A stretch of DNA of 13,385 nt from an uncultured Lachnospiraceae bacterium (GTDB lineage Bacteria; Bacillota; Clostridia; Lachnospirales; Lachnospiraceae), in the NCBI GenBank assembly GCA_900313745.1, contig OMSM01000329.1, positions 1 to 13,385 on the forward strand, read 5' to 3'. How positions within the stretch are numbered: position 1 is the stretch's first letter; each line of letters starts with the position of its first letter. Both the position numbers and the translations under genes were made by a program. Below are positions 1 through 5,445 of this stretch, one piece after another. The notes beneath the pieces were generated by a model. The model searched no databases. It worked only from the letters and a program-made list of their open reading frames with translations, and was not told where the DNA came from.

Positions 1-153
1 AAAACTTTTCCCGTAACTTATGCGGGAGGGGTGCGGAATCTGGAAGATATTGACGCTTTGAACAAAGCTTCCGGAGGTGTTCTTGATTATACTGTGGGGA
101 GCGCTCTTGATCTTTTTGGAGGTGACCTCCCGTTTTTTGGACTAGTGTCATAA
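1..153 (+). CDS. hisA: Phosphoribosylformimino-AICAR ribotide isomerase, eukaryotic-type HisA (3' end only)
   Basis: Only the last 50 codons are present; the gene starts upstream of the window and is read in frame 1 to a TAA at 151-153. HisA isomerises ProFAR to PRFAR in cytosolic histidine biosynthesis. The visible part holds VTYAGG (residues 5-10 of the fragment) and VGSALDLFGG (residues 32-41). This agrees with the C-terminus of the eukaryotic HIS6 class as I remember it (VTYAGG... then GSSLDIFGG in yeast), rather than with bacterial HisA, which ends in a GRALYEG-like motif. G+C of the fragment is about 46% by count, and codons such as CTT, TTT and GTT are frequent, unlike the GC-ending codons downstream, so acquisition from another lineage is possible. 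The family call is fairly sure; the eukaryotic subtype rests on the short tail. Confidence 0.75.
   Translation, partial: KTFPVTYAGGVRNLEDIDALNKASGGVLDYTVGSALDLFGGDLPFFGLVS
118..138 (+). other. Terminator-like hairpin and perfect Shine-Dalgarno sequence inside the end of hisA
   Basis: Positions 118-130 form GGAGG-TGA-CCTCC, a 5-bp GC-rich stem with a 3-nt loop, followed two bases later by six T residues (133-138). This looks like a short intrinsic terminator, but the T-run lies 12 bases before the hisA stop codon, so termination here would give an mRNA without a stop. The same bases read GGAGGTGA (118-125), an exact complement of the 16S rRNA 3' end, with no good start codon at the right distance. 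It may be only the coding sequence for FGGDLPFF. Confidence 0.3.
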
Positions 154-210
154 TAGATAAAATCGGGAAAATTCCCAAGTAAAAACTGTACATTTTTGAT
201 GAAACAGGTC

Positions 211-239
211 TTTACAATTCGTATCCGTTATGATATTTT
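211..239 (+). promoter_or_regulatory. Predicted sigma-A promoter of the cold-shock gene
   Basis: TTTACA (211-216) is a 5/6 match to the -35 consensus. A 17-bp spacer leads to TATTTT (234-239), preceded directly by TGA (231-233), an extended -10 element. Transcription would start near 246, giving a leader of about 50 nt. Called by eye. Confidence 0.55.
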
Positions 240-248
240 CTAACTAGT

Positions 249-261
249 CGCGCGAAGCGCG
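249..261 (+). other. Small GC hairpin at the 5' end of the csp mRNA
   Basis: CGCGC-GAA-GCGCG makes a 5-bp perfect stem with a 3-nt loop. It would lie within the first few nucleotides of the transcript from the promoter at 211-239. Cold-shock mRNAs often carry structured leaders that alter stability or translation at low temperature; a role here is inference. Confidence 0.35.
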
Positions 262-298
262 GCAGCTACCTATTTTTCTTTGCACCGGAGGTATAACG

Positions 299-502
299 AT
301 GAACAAGGGTACTGTCAAGTGGTTCAATAACCAGAAGGGTTACGGATTCATTTCCGATTCTGAGGGAAATGACGTATTCGTCCACTATTCCGGACTGAAC
401 ATGGAAGGCTTCAAGTCTCTCGACGAGGGCCAGCATGTAGAGTACGATGTAATCCAGGGTGAGAAGGGACCTCAGGCCGTTAACGTTACCAAGCTCGACT
501 GA
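299..502 (+). CDS. csp: Cold-shock protein (CspA/CspB family)
   Basis: A 67-residue single-domain OB-fold nucleic-acid-binding protein, the normal length for the family. The RNA-binding motifs are plain: RNP1 KGYGFI at residues 13-18 and RNP2 VFVHY at 26-30, where most family members have VFVHF. The N-terminal GTVKWFN and the GPQAVNV stretch near the end are also typical. Such proteins bind single-stranded RNA and DNA in the cytoplasm and act as RNA chaperones in cold and growth transitions. The start is fixed by a strong GGAGG at 287-291, seven bases before the ATG. The gene is a single transcription unit, with its own promoter (211-239), a leader hairpin and a terminator at 627-655. Which csp paralogue it is cannot be told from the sequence. 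Confidence 0.96.
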   Translation: MNKGTVKWFNNQKGYGFISDSEGNDVFVHYSGLNMEGFKSLDEGQHVEYDVIQGEKGPQAVNVTKLD

Positions 503-626
503 TGCGTGGCGGCAGCTGCTAATCGATCAGAACATGTGCCTTTTCTAGATATGCGTTTTGACTCTCATCAAGGGGACGACGAGGATTCTAAGATAACGCA
601 GACGATTTTGACATTAGTAACTAAAG
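503..626 (+). other. Long 3' UTR of the cold-shock gene
   Basis: 124 bases separate the csp stop from the terminator hairpin. I see no convincing gene here: an open frame from 506 runs through the terminator and has no ribosome-binding site. A GCAGCTGC palindrome lies at 512-519. The stretch could simply be untranslated or could yield a 3'-derived small RNA; nothing in the sequence decides this. Confidence 0.4.
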
Positions 627-655
627 AGGAGCGGTGCAGTGCACCGCTCCTTTTT
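627..655 (+). terminator. Intrinsic terminator after csp
   Basis: A perfect inverted repeat, GGAGCGGTGC (628-637) and GCACCGCTCC (641-650), has a 3-nt loop and is extended by A627-T651. It is followed by TTTTT (651-655). A classic rho-independent terminator for the plus strand. Read on the minus strand it has only a weak T-tract, so it may stop transcription from the convergent yerC-like gene poorly. Confidence 0.9.
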
Positions 656-732
656 CATTGTGATCTGCCGGGCAGCCGTCCTCAGAAATCCGGAAAAGGG
701 CTGCCGGAAACTGCGGTTCCGCCTGTCGGCTT

Positions 733-1023
733 TCAGGATTCCTGAAGCCTGCGGAGGACGAGATCATAACCGTCCTCGCCGTAGTTAAGGGAGCGGTTGA
801 CCCTGCTTATGGTCGCCGTGGACGCGCCGGTTCTCTCGCCGATTTCCAGATAGGTCCTGTCCTCCTTCAGCATAGTGGCAACCTCCAGCCGCTGGGACAG
901 CGAGAGAAGCTCCTTTACGGTGCACAGATCCTCAAAGAACTGGTAACACTCCTCCTTGTTATTAAGACAGAGGATGGCGTCAAAGAGATGGTCGACGGCC
1001 TCGGTGTGAATTTTCTTATTCAT
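733..1023 (-). CDS. yerC: YerC/YecD-family TrpR-type repressor (HisR-like)
   Basis: A 96-residue protein matching the TrpR-related YerC/YecD family in length and layout: an all-helical N-terminal part (roughly 1-55) and a helix-turn-helix at about residues 57-80 with IGERTGASTATISRVNR. In Bacillus subtilis the YerC protein (HisR) is known as a repressor of histidine biosynthesis genes, so its place about 0.6 kb from a hisA gene supports the same role here, although his genes and yerC are on opposite strands. The start is supported by AAGGAG on the minus strand (plus 1029-1034), a few bases before the ATG. It converges on csp. Family assignment is strong; the histidine role is inferred from family knowledge and context, and the corepressor is unknown. 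Confidence 0.88.
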   Translation of the reverse strand: MNKKIHTEAVDHLFDAILCLNNKEECYQFFEDLCTVKELLSLSQRLEVATMLKEDRTYLEIGERTGASTATISRVNRSLNYGEDGYDLVLRRLQES

Positions 1024-1091
1024 TGCGACTCCTTATACGTCCGCGGAATAATCGGGCAGCTGCCGGAACTGACAACTGCAATGTGAATAAA

Positions 1092-1120
1092 ACTTTACCA
1101 TAGTAACGCTTTAAAGTAAA
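1092..1120 (-). promoter_or_regulatory. Predicted promoter of the yerC-like gene, with an internal palindrome
   Basis: On the minus strand a -35 of TTTACT (plus 1115-1120), a 17-bp spacer and a -10 of TAAAGT (plus 1092-1097) preceded by TGG give an extended -10 promoter. A perfect CTTTAAAG palindrome (1109-1116) straddles the -35/spacer junction, and ACTTTA/TAAAGT (1092-1097 and 1112-1117) form an inverted repeat. Either could be an autoregulatory operator. Called by eye. Confidence 0.4.
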
Positions 1121-1209
1121 TAGACTAAAAATTTAACACACGTACAAATACGCATGGGATTGAACAGTAACCGTAAATGCAGTCCGCGGGAGTGTATTTC
1201 ATCCTGTTC

Positions 1210-1238
1210 TTGCGCTTGTATACAATTGGTGGTAACAT
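1210..1238 (+). promoter_or_regulatory. Predicted promoter of the ACT-hom-lysC unit, with a palindrome in the spacer
   Basis: TTGCGC (1210-1215), a 17-bp spacer, then TAACAT (1233-1238) preceded by TGG (1230-1232). A perfect 10-bp palindrome TTGTATACAA (1216-1225) fills most of the spacer, a place where a bound repressor would block polymerase. GGTGG (1228-1232) and CCACC (1241-1245) form a further inverted repeat around the -10 box. Confidence 0.45.
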
Positions 1239-1258
1239 ATCCACCGTTAACGCACAAA

Positions 1259-1270
1259 TGTCCGCGGACA
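1259..1270. promoter_or_regulatory. 12-bp perfect palindrome in the leader of the ACT gene
   Basis: TGTCCGCGGACA is its own reverse complement and lies about 15 bases after the predicted transcription start and 9 bases before the ribosome-binding site GGAGGG (1279-1284). Shorter copies of its core, TCCGCGG, occur at 1040-1046 and 1183-1189 in the same divergent intergenic region. It may be an operator; CCGCGG words are not rare in DNA of this composition. Confidence 0.3.
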
Positions 1271-1292
1271 AAAGACGCGGAGGGAGAGCAGG

Positions 1293-1748
1293 ATGCAGGC
1301 TAAATCGTCCGCAAGCGGTTATTATCTGATTAAGAAAAGTGCAGTGCCCAAGGTGCTGCAGCAGGTTGTCGCCGTAAACAGGCTCCTGGCGGCAGGCAAG
1401 GCCAAAACGGTAAATGAGGCGGCCGAGATGGCAGGCATCAGCAGGAGTACTTATTACAAGTATGCCGGTGACGTGGAGGAGTTCCATGACTCTGCAGCCG
1501 GGACTACGGTGAATCTCTCCGCCGAGGTGAGTGATGAAACCGGCCTGCTCTCGGATATGCTCTCGGTAATTGCGAAGGCCAGAGCCAATATCCTGACCAT
1601 CCATCAGAGCATTCCGATTGACGGAGTGGCCTCAGTCAGCATCAGCATCCAGGTGAGGGAGGACACGGAAAACGTCTCCGTCATGGTGGACCAGCTGAAA
1701 GCCCTCTCCGGTGTGAGAAGGATAAAGATAAGCGGCGGAGCGGGGTGA
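1293..1748 (+). CDS. HTH-ACT protein of the PheB / UPF0735 family
   Basis: 151 residues, close to the Bacillus PheB length. Residues 39-57 (TVNEAAEMAGISRSTYYKY) look like a helix-turn-helix. Residues 72-146 form an ACT domain with the characteristic ETGLLSDML, ILTIHQSIPIDG and SVSISI segments. ACT domains bind amino acids and regulate enzymes or transcription. Bacillus PheB is encoded next to pheA, while here the gene precedes homoserine dehydrogenase by 88 bases and aspartokinase after that, so it probably senses threonine, methionine, lysine or another product of this branch. Whether it acts on DNA or on an enzyme partner is not known. The start is supported by GGAGGG at 1279-1284, eight bases before the ATG. 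Cytosolic; no membrane segment. Confidence 0.88.
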   Translation: MQAKSSASGYYLIKKSAVPKVLQQVVAVNRLLAAGKAKTVNEAAEMAGISRSTYYKYAGDVEEFHDSAAGTTVNLSAEVSDETGLLSDMLSVIAKARANILTIHQSIPIDGVASVSISIQVREDTENVSVMVDQLKALSGVRRIKISGGAG

Positions 1749-1786
1749 AGCCGCGGGAAAGAAGTGGTTTGCCGGCGGCCTTCGAA

Positions 1787-1808
1787 GTTTTACGGGCGCG
1801 TCGTAAAC
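1787..1808 (+). repeat. Small stem-loop between the ACT gene and hom
   Basis: TTTACG (1789-1794) and CGTAAA (1802-1807) form a perfect 6-bp stem around a 7-nt loop (GGCGCGT), possibly extended by G1787-C1808 with a bulge. No T-run follows, so it is not a terminator. It may be an mRNA processing or stability element. Confidence 0.3.
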
Positions 1809-1836
1809 AATAGATGAGCGAAGGGTGGAAGACATT

Positions 1837-3045
1837 ATGCAGCAGATAGCGATATTCGGTTTCGGAACGGTGGGCAGCGGAGTAGCTCAGGTTATTGATG
1901 TTAACTGCAGTCAGATCGAGAAGGCGTTCCCGGAAGGAATTCATGTGAAGTACATCCTCGATCTGAGGGATTTTCCGGACAGCCCGTACGCGGACAGGGT
2001 GGTTCACGATGTGGACATAATACTGAATGATCCGGAGATCTCCGTCGTCTGTGAGACCATGGGCGGCGTAGAACCGGCGCATACTTTTACGAAGCGCGCG
2101 CTGGAGAAGGGAATCAGCGTCTGCACCTCGAACAAGGAGCTGGTAGCGGCTAAGGGACCCGAACTCATCAGGACGGCAAGGGAGCACAACTGCAGCTATC
2201 TTTTCGAGGCGAGCGTGGGCGGCGGAATTCCGCTGCTCAGGGTAATGAACACGTCGCTCTCCCAGGAAAAACTTACCCGGATCACGGGAATTCTGAACGG
2301 GACCACCAATTATATCCTGACTGGAATGGAGAGCGGGGACAGAAGTTTTGACGAGATGCTTAAGGATGCCCAGGGGAGGGGATACGCGGAGCGCAATCCC
2401 GAAGCGGACATCGAGGGATACGACGCAGCGAGAAAGATAGCGATCCTCGCATCGCTCCTTACCGGAAAGACGGTAAATTATGAGAATGTCCTCCGTGAGG
2501 GAATTTCGGAGATCTCCGAGGCAGACTTTGCTTACGCGAGGGCGATGGAGTGTGGGATCAAGCTGCTCTCCGACGCCTTCCTGGACGATGCTGCGGAAGT
2601 CCATTCGGTGACCGCGCCATTCCTTGTTTCCAGGGAGAGCCCGCTGTTCGGGGTGAGCGGAGTGTTCAACGCCGTGCTTCTTCACGGGAACATGGTGGAC
2701 GATGTGATGTTTTACGGCCGCGGCGCGGGAAAGGAAGCGACAGCGAGCGCGGTGGTATCGGACATCATCGACTGCGCGAAGAACCGGGGCAGCTGGATCA
2801 GGGTAGACTGGGCGGACGATGCTGCTGCGATGGCCCCTGCGGGAAATGACAGGAGAAGGTTCTTCGTCCGCGTAAGCGCTGCGGATGAGGAGAAGGCCTA
2901 CAAGGTATTCGGAACGGATATCACAAGGATCAGCGCACCCGGCATGGTCGGGGAGTTCGCGTTTGTGACGGCTCCGGTGACGGAGGAGCGCTTTTCCGGG
3001 ATGGCGTCGGAAATCGACATAATAAGCCGCATCCGGGTGTACTGA
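1837..3045 (+). CDS. hom: Homoserine dehydrogenase
   Basis: Reduces aspartate semialdehyde to homoserine, the branch point to threonine and methionine. With the ATG at 1837 it has 402 residues. The Rossmann motif GFGTVGSG is at 8-15, TSNKELVA at 97-104 (K100 is the expected active-site lysine), EASVGGGIPLL at 124-134, NGTTNYIL at 154-161 and GYDAARK at 194-200, whose last Lys matches the catalytic Lys of the family. The C-terminal segment (about 340-402) has the strand pattern of an ACT domain but lacks a clear ligand-loop signature, so it may be reduced. I chose ATG 1837 because AAGGGTGG (1821-1828) lies eight bases before it; an in-frame GTG at 1825 would add four residues but has no well-placed ribosome-binding site. 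It precedes aspartokinase by 25 bases in an apparent operon. Confidence 0.95.
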   Translation: MQQIAIFGFGTVGSGVAQVIDVNCSQIEKAFPEGIHVKYILDLRDFPDSPYADRVVHDVDIILNDPEISVVCETMGGVEPAHTFTKRALEKGISVCTSNKELVAAKGPELIRTAREHNCSYLFEASVGGGIPLLRVMNTSLSQEKLTRITGILNGTTNYILTGMESGDRSFDEMLKDAQGRGYAERNPEADIEGYDAARKIAILASLLTGKTVNYENVLREGISEISEADFAYARAMECGIKLLSDAFLDDAAEVHSVTAPFLVSRESPLFGVSGVFNAVLLHGNMVDDVMFYGRGAGKEATASAVVSDIIDCAKNRGSWIRVDWADDAAAMAPAGNDRRRFFVRVSAADEEKAYKVFGTDITRISAPGMVGEFAFVTAPVTEERFSGMASEIDIISRIRVY

Positions 3046-3070
3046 AAAGCAGGAAAGGACAGCATAACTG

Positions 3071-4393
3071 ATGAAAAAGGTAGTTAAATTCGGAGGCAGC
3101 TCACTGGCGGATGCCGAGCAGTTCAAGAAGGTCGGGGACATCATCCGGGCGGACGAATCCAGGGTATATGTGGTGCCCTCGGCGCCGGGCAGGCGCTTCA
3201 AAGGCGACAGCAAGGTGACGGACATGCTCTATTCGCTCTATGATATCGCGGCGGAGGGCGGCGATTTCTCCGGCATCCTCGGCGACATCCGCGGCCGCTA
3301 CGACGCGATCATAGAGGGACTTGGCATCGGCGGGTTTACGCTGGATGAAGAGTTTGACATCATAGACCGGAAGATGAGCACGGAACCGGAAAAGGATTAC
3401 ATCGCTTCCCGGGGTGAGTACCTGAACGGAAGGATTATGGCGGCGTACCTGGGCTTTGAGTTCATCGACGCCGCGGAGGTGATTTTCTTCGACGAGAACG
3501 GGTCCTTCGACCCGGAGAGGACGAACAAGATCTTCAGGCAGAGGCTGTCCGATATTCCCAGGGCGGTGATTCCCGGGTTCTACGGAAGCGATATGGACGG
3601 AAAAGTGAAGACCTTCTCCCGGGGAGGATCGGACATCACCGGCTCCATTGTGGCGAGGGCCTGTCATGCGGATGTCTACGAGAACTGGACGGACGTATCC
3701 GGCTTCATGGTGGCGGATCCCTCGATTGTCCCCAATCCGAAGGCTATCGACACCCTGACCTACAGGGAGCTTCGGGAGCTCTCCTACATGGGCGCCACCG
3801 TGCTTCACGACGAGGCGATATTCCCCGTGCGGCATGCGGGCATCCCGATCAACATCCGCAACACCAACGCCCCGGAGGAGAAGGGTACCTGGATCGTCGA
3901 GAGCACGGCACAGAAGCCGAAGTACGTCATCACGGGCATCGCGGGAAAGAAAGGATTCTGCGCGGTGCTGACCAACAAGGCACTCATGAACGCGGAGATC
4001 GGCTACTGCCGCCGCGTGCTTCAGGCTTTTGAGGAGAACGGCATCTCCATAGAGCACATGCCTTCCGGAATCGACACGACCACCGTAGTCGTTCACGAGA
4101 GCGAGTTCCTGGACAAGGAACAGCGTGTAATCGCGGCGATCCACCGCCTGGCCAATCCGGATATCATCGAGATTGACTCCGATCTGGCATTGATCGCGGT
4201 CGTGGGGCGCGGAATGCGGTCCATGAGAGGAACAGCGGGACGGATATTCGCCGCCCTTGCCCACGCAAGCGTCAACGTCCGCATGATTGACCAGGGATCC
4301 AGCGAGCTCAACATCATCATCGGTGTGGAGAACAAGGATTTTGAGGCAGCTGTAAGGGCAATCTACGCGATTTTTGTCGAGACACAGTTGTGA
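3071..4393 (+). CDS. lysC: Aspartokinase
   Basis: Phosphorylates aspartate, the first step to lysine, threonine and methionine. 440 residues, the usual size for a monofunctional enzyme. The N-terminal KFGGSSLA (6-13) is the kinase signature. SRGEYLNG (113-120), TFSRGGSDITG (181-191) and TDVSGFMVADP (207-217) form the substrate and nucleotide sites. Two ACT domains follow: about 296-345 (NAEIGYCRRVLQAFEENGISIEHMP) in part, and about 372-435 (VGRGM... then VRMIDQGSSELNI), which suggests feedback inhibition by an amino acid. The VVPSAPGRRF stretch (34-43) is the clostridial form of the usual VVSAPG loop. An AGGAAAGGA sequence about a dozen bases before the ATG is the ribosome-binding site. The gene sits directly behind hom, so the operon supplies both the first step and the homoserine branch. 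Which paralogue (lysine- or threonine-sensitive) is not determined. Confidence 0.95.
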   Translation: MKKVVKFGGSSLADAEQFKKVGDIIRADESRVYVVPSAPGRRFKGDSKVTDMLYSLYDIAAEGGDFSGILGDIRGRYDAIIEGLGIGGFTLDEEFDIIDRKMSTEPEKDYIASRGEYLNGRIMAAYLGFEFIDAAEVIFFDENGSFDPERTNKIFRQRLSDIPRAVIPGFYGSDMDGKVKTFSRGGSDITGSIVARACHADVYENWTDVSGFMVADPSIVPNPKAIDTLTYRELRELSYMGATVLHDEAIFPVRHAGIPINIRNTNAPEEKGTWIVESTAQKPKYVITGIAGKKGFCAVLTNKALMNAEIGYCRRVLQAFEENGISIEHMPSGIDTTTVVVHESEFLDKEQRVIAAIHRLANPDIIEIDSDLALIAVVGRGMRSMRGTAGRIFAALAHASVNVRMIDQGSSELNIIIGVENKDFEAAVRAIYAIFVETQL

Positions 4394-4421
4394 AGTAATT
4401 TGAAGGAACAGGGAACAGGCA

Positions 4422-5288
4422 ATGGCATTAATTGATGAAATCAAGGAACAGTCGGACAGTGTGAGGCAGGGCGGAAGAAAGGCCTGGATCAAGTGGTTCT
4501 GGAGCTACTACAAGATTCACGTCTTTGCCGTACTCGGAGGCATTATTCTCATCAGCGTGATGATTCATGACGTCGTGACGCAGAAGGATACGGTGTTCGG
4601 AATCACCCTCCTGAACATCGAGACCACCGAGGGAGCGCCCATCCAGAACGCCCTGGAGGATGAGCTGGACCAGCTTCTCGGGGTTAATCCCAAGAAGGAG
4701 GAGGTCCGGCTGGATATCAGTGAATTCGTGAGCCCCGGTGTCATCGCCTCGGAGCAGGAGATGATCGCGCAGCAGAAGATTATGGCACTGTTCGCCGCGG
4801 CAGAGATCGACCTCTTCGCCGCGGATCCATGGAATTTTACAAGCTACGCTTTCTCCGGAATGTTCCTGGATTTGAGGGACTGCCTTCCGGCGGAAACCCT
4901 GGCAAAACTGGAGCCCTGGCTCTTCTACGTGGACGGCGAGAGGATGGCGATGAAGGAAGCTGACGACGGCATCTACACCGACGGCGAAGGCATCCCGTGG
5001 CAGACGGGGACTATCCTCGAGTACTCCGATACCGCGGAAATCCGGAAGATGTGCCTTAAGGAAAACTATTCCGCCCCGGATCCCTCGGAGATGAAGAATC
5101 CCATTCCCGTGGGCATCATGATCAGCGAGGCGCCGTACTTCTCCGGGGTCGGCTTCTACAACTATACGTCAACGGTGATCGGCGTCGCCGGTTCCTCCAA
5201 AAGGGTAGAGCACGTGGATGAGGTGATTAACTACCTCTGGGACCAGAGCGGGATGCCGCAGGATCCCGTCGCGGAGAGCGGCAGCTGA
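4422..5288 (+). CDS. Membrane-anchored protein of unknown function with a large extracytoplasmic domain
   Basis: 288 residues. A basic N-terminal segment (R15, R19, K20, K24, K31) is followed by one hydrophobic segment at about 33-50, so the N-terminus should be inside and residues 55-288 outside. There is no lipobox and no clear signal-peptidase site. The outer domain includes IDLFAADPWNFTSYAFSGMF (129-148) followed by LDLRDCLP, a pattern reminiscent of the solute-binding-protein fold, where a disordered or mobile ligand domain is typical, but I cannot assign a family. Proteins with a WSYYKIHV-type N-terminus before a single membrane span are common orphans in Lachnospiraceae. It begins 28 bases after aspartokinase and is probably co-transcribed with it. 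Ribosome-binding site AAGGA about 15 bases upstream, with GGGAACAGG nearer. No function is proposed. Confidence 0.82.
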   Translation: MALIDEIKEQSDSVRQGGRKAWIKWFWSYYKIHVFAVLGGIILISVMIHDVVTQKDTVFGITLLNIETTEGAPIQNALEDELDQLLGVNPKKEEVRLDISEFVSPGVIASEQEMIAQQKIMALFAAAEIDLFAADPWNFTSYAFSGMFLDLRDCLPAETLAKLEPWLFYVDGERMAMKEADDGIYTDGEGIPWQTGTILEYSDTAEIRKMCLKENYSAPDPSEMKNPIPVGIMISEAPYFSGVGFYNYTSTVIGVAGSSKRVEHVDEVINYLWDQSGMPQDPVAESGS

Positions 5289-5316
5289 CCGAAGTTCCGG
5301 ACGATATAAGGACTGA

Positions 5317-5331
5317 TTATAGCTGCTATAA
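5317..5331. repeat. Perfect inverted repeat upstream of the second operon promoter
   Basis: TTATAGC (5317-5323), a central T, and GCTATAA (5325-5331) form a 15-bp palindrome, followed by TTTT at 5333-5336. The stem is AT-rich with almost no loop, so it is a poor terminator for the gene before it. It lies 16 bases upstream of the predicted -35 region and could be a protein-binding site. Confidence 0.3.
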
Positions 5332-5347
5332 GTTTTGGCAAAATCGG

Positions 5348-5374
5348 TTGCATTCGGAACAGAACTGGTATACT
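5348..5374 (+). promoter_or_regulatory. Predicted promoter of the DUF6106-guaB-glnS unit
   Basis: TGGTATACT (5366-5374) is an extended -10 box with a 5/6 TATAAT match. A weak -35, TTGCAT (5348-5353), lies 15 bp upstream, a short spacer that extended -10 promoters tolerate. Transcription would start near 5381, leaving a leader of about 65 nt that contains the hairpin CCGGG (5401-5405) and CCCGG (5415-5419) before the ribosome-binding site. Confidence 0.5.
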
Positions 5375-5445
5375 ATTTACAAAATCGCTCCGGGGAACGG
5401 CCGGGCTTGCGAAACCCGGTCCTCCGGCAGGTGAAAGGAGTAGCA

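Noticed and set aside
165..176. GGGAAAATTCCC as a terminator for hisA
   Set aside because: The stem is only four to five pairs with too small a loop and no T-run follows.
668..707. Inverted repeat GGCAGCC / GGCTGCC as a terminator for the minus-strand yerC-like gene
   Set aside because: The arms pair (671-677 with 699-705), but the loop is long and the minus strand has no T-run beyond it.
506..745. Small open frame after csp on the plus strand
   Set aside because: It reads straight through the csp intrinsic terminator into the opposing yerC-like gene and lacks a ribosome-binding site.
1681..3225. Long open frame (514 codons) on the minus strand opposite hom
   Set aside because: It lies antisense to a clear homoserine dehydrogenase, has no recognisable domain, is rich in Arg, His, Ser and Leu as expected from the shadow of a GC-rich gene, and has no ribosome-binding site.
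3101..4492. Long open frame (463 codons) on the minus strand opposite aspartokinase
   Set aside because: Same reasons: a shadow of a strongly conserved gene, with no family motif.
5375..5445. Purine or other riboswitch in the leader of the guaB unit
   Set aside because: The leader is too short for known purine aptamers and shows only one small hairpin (5401-5419).
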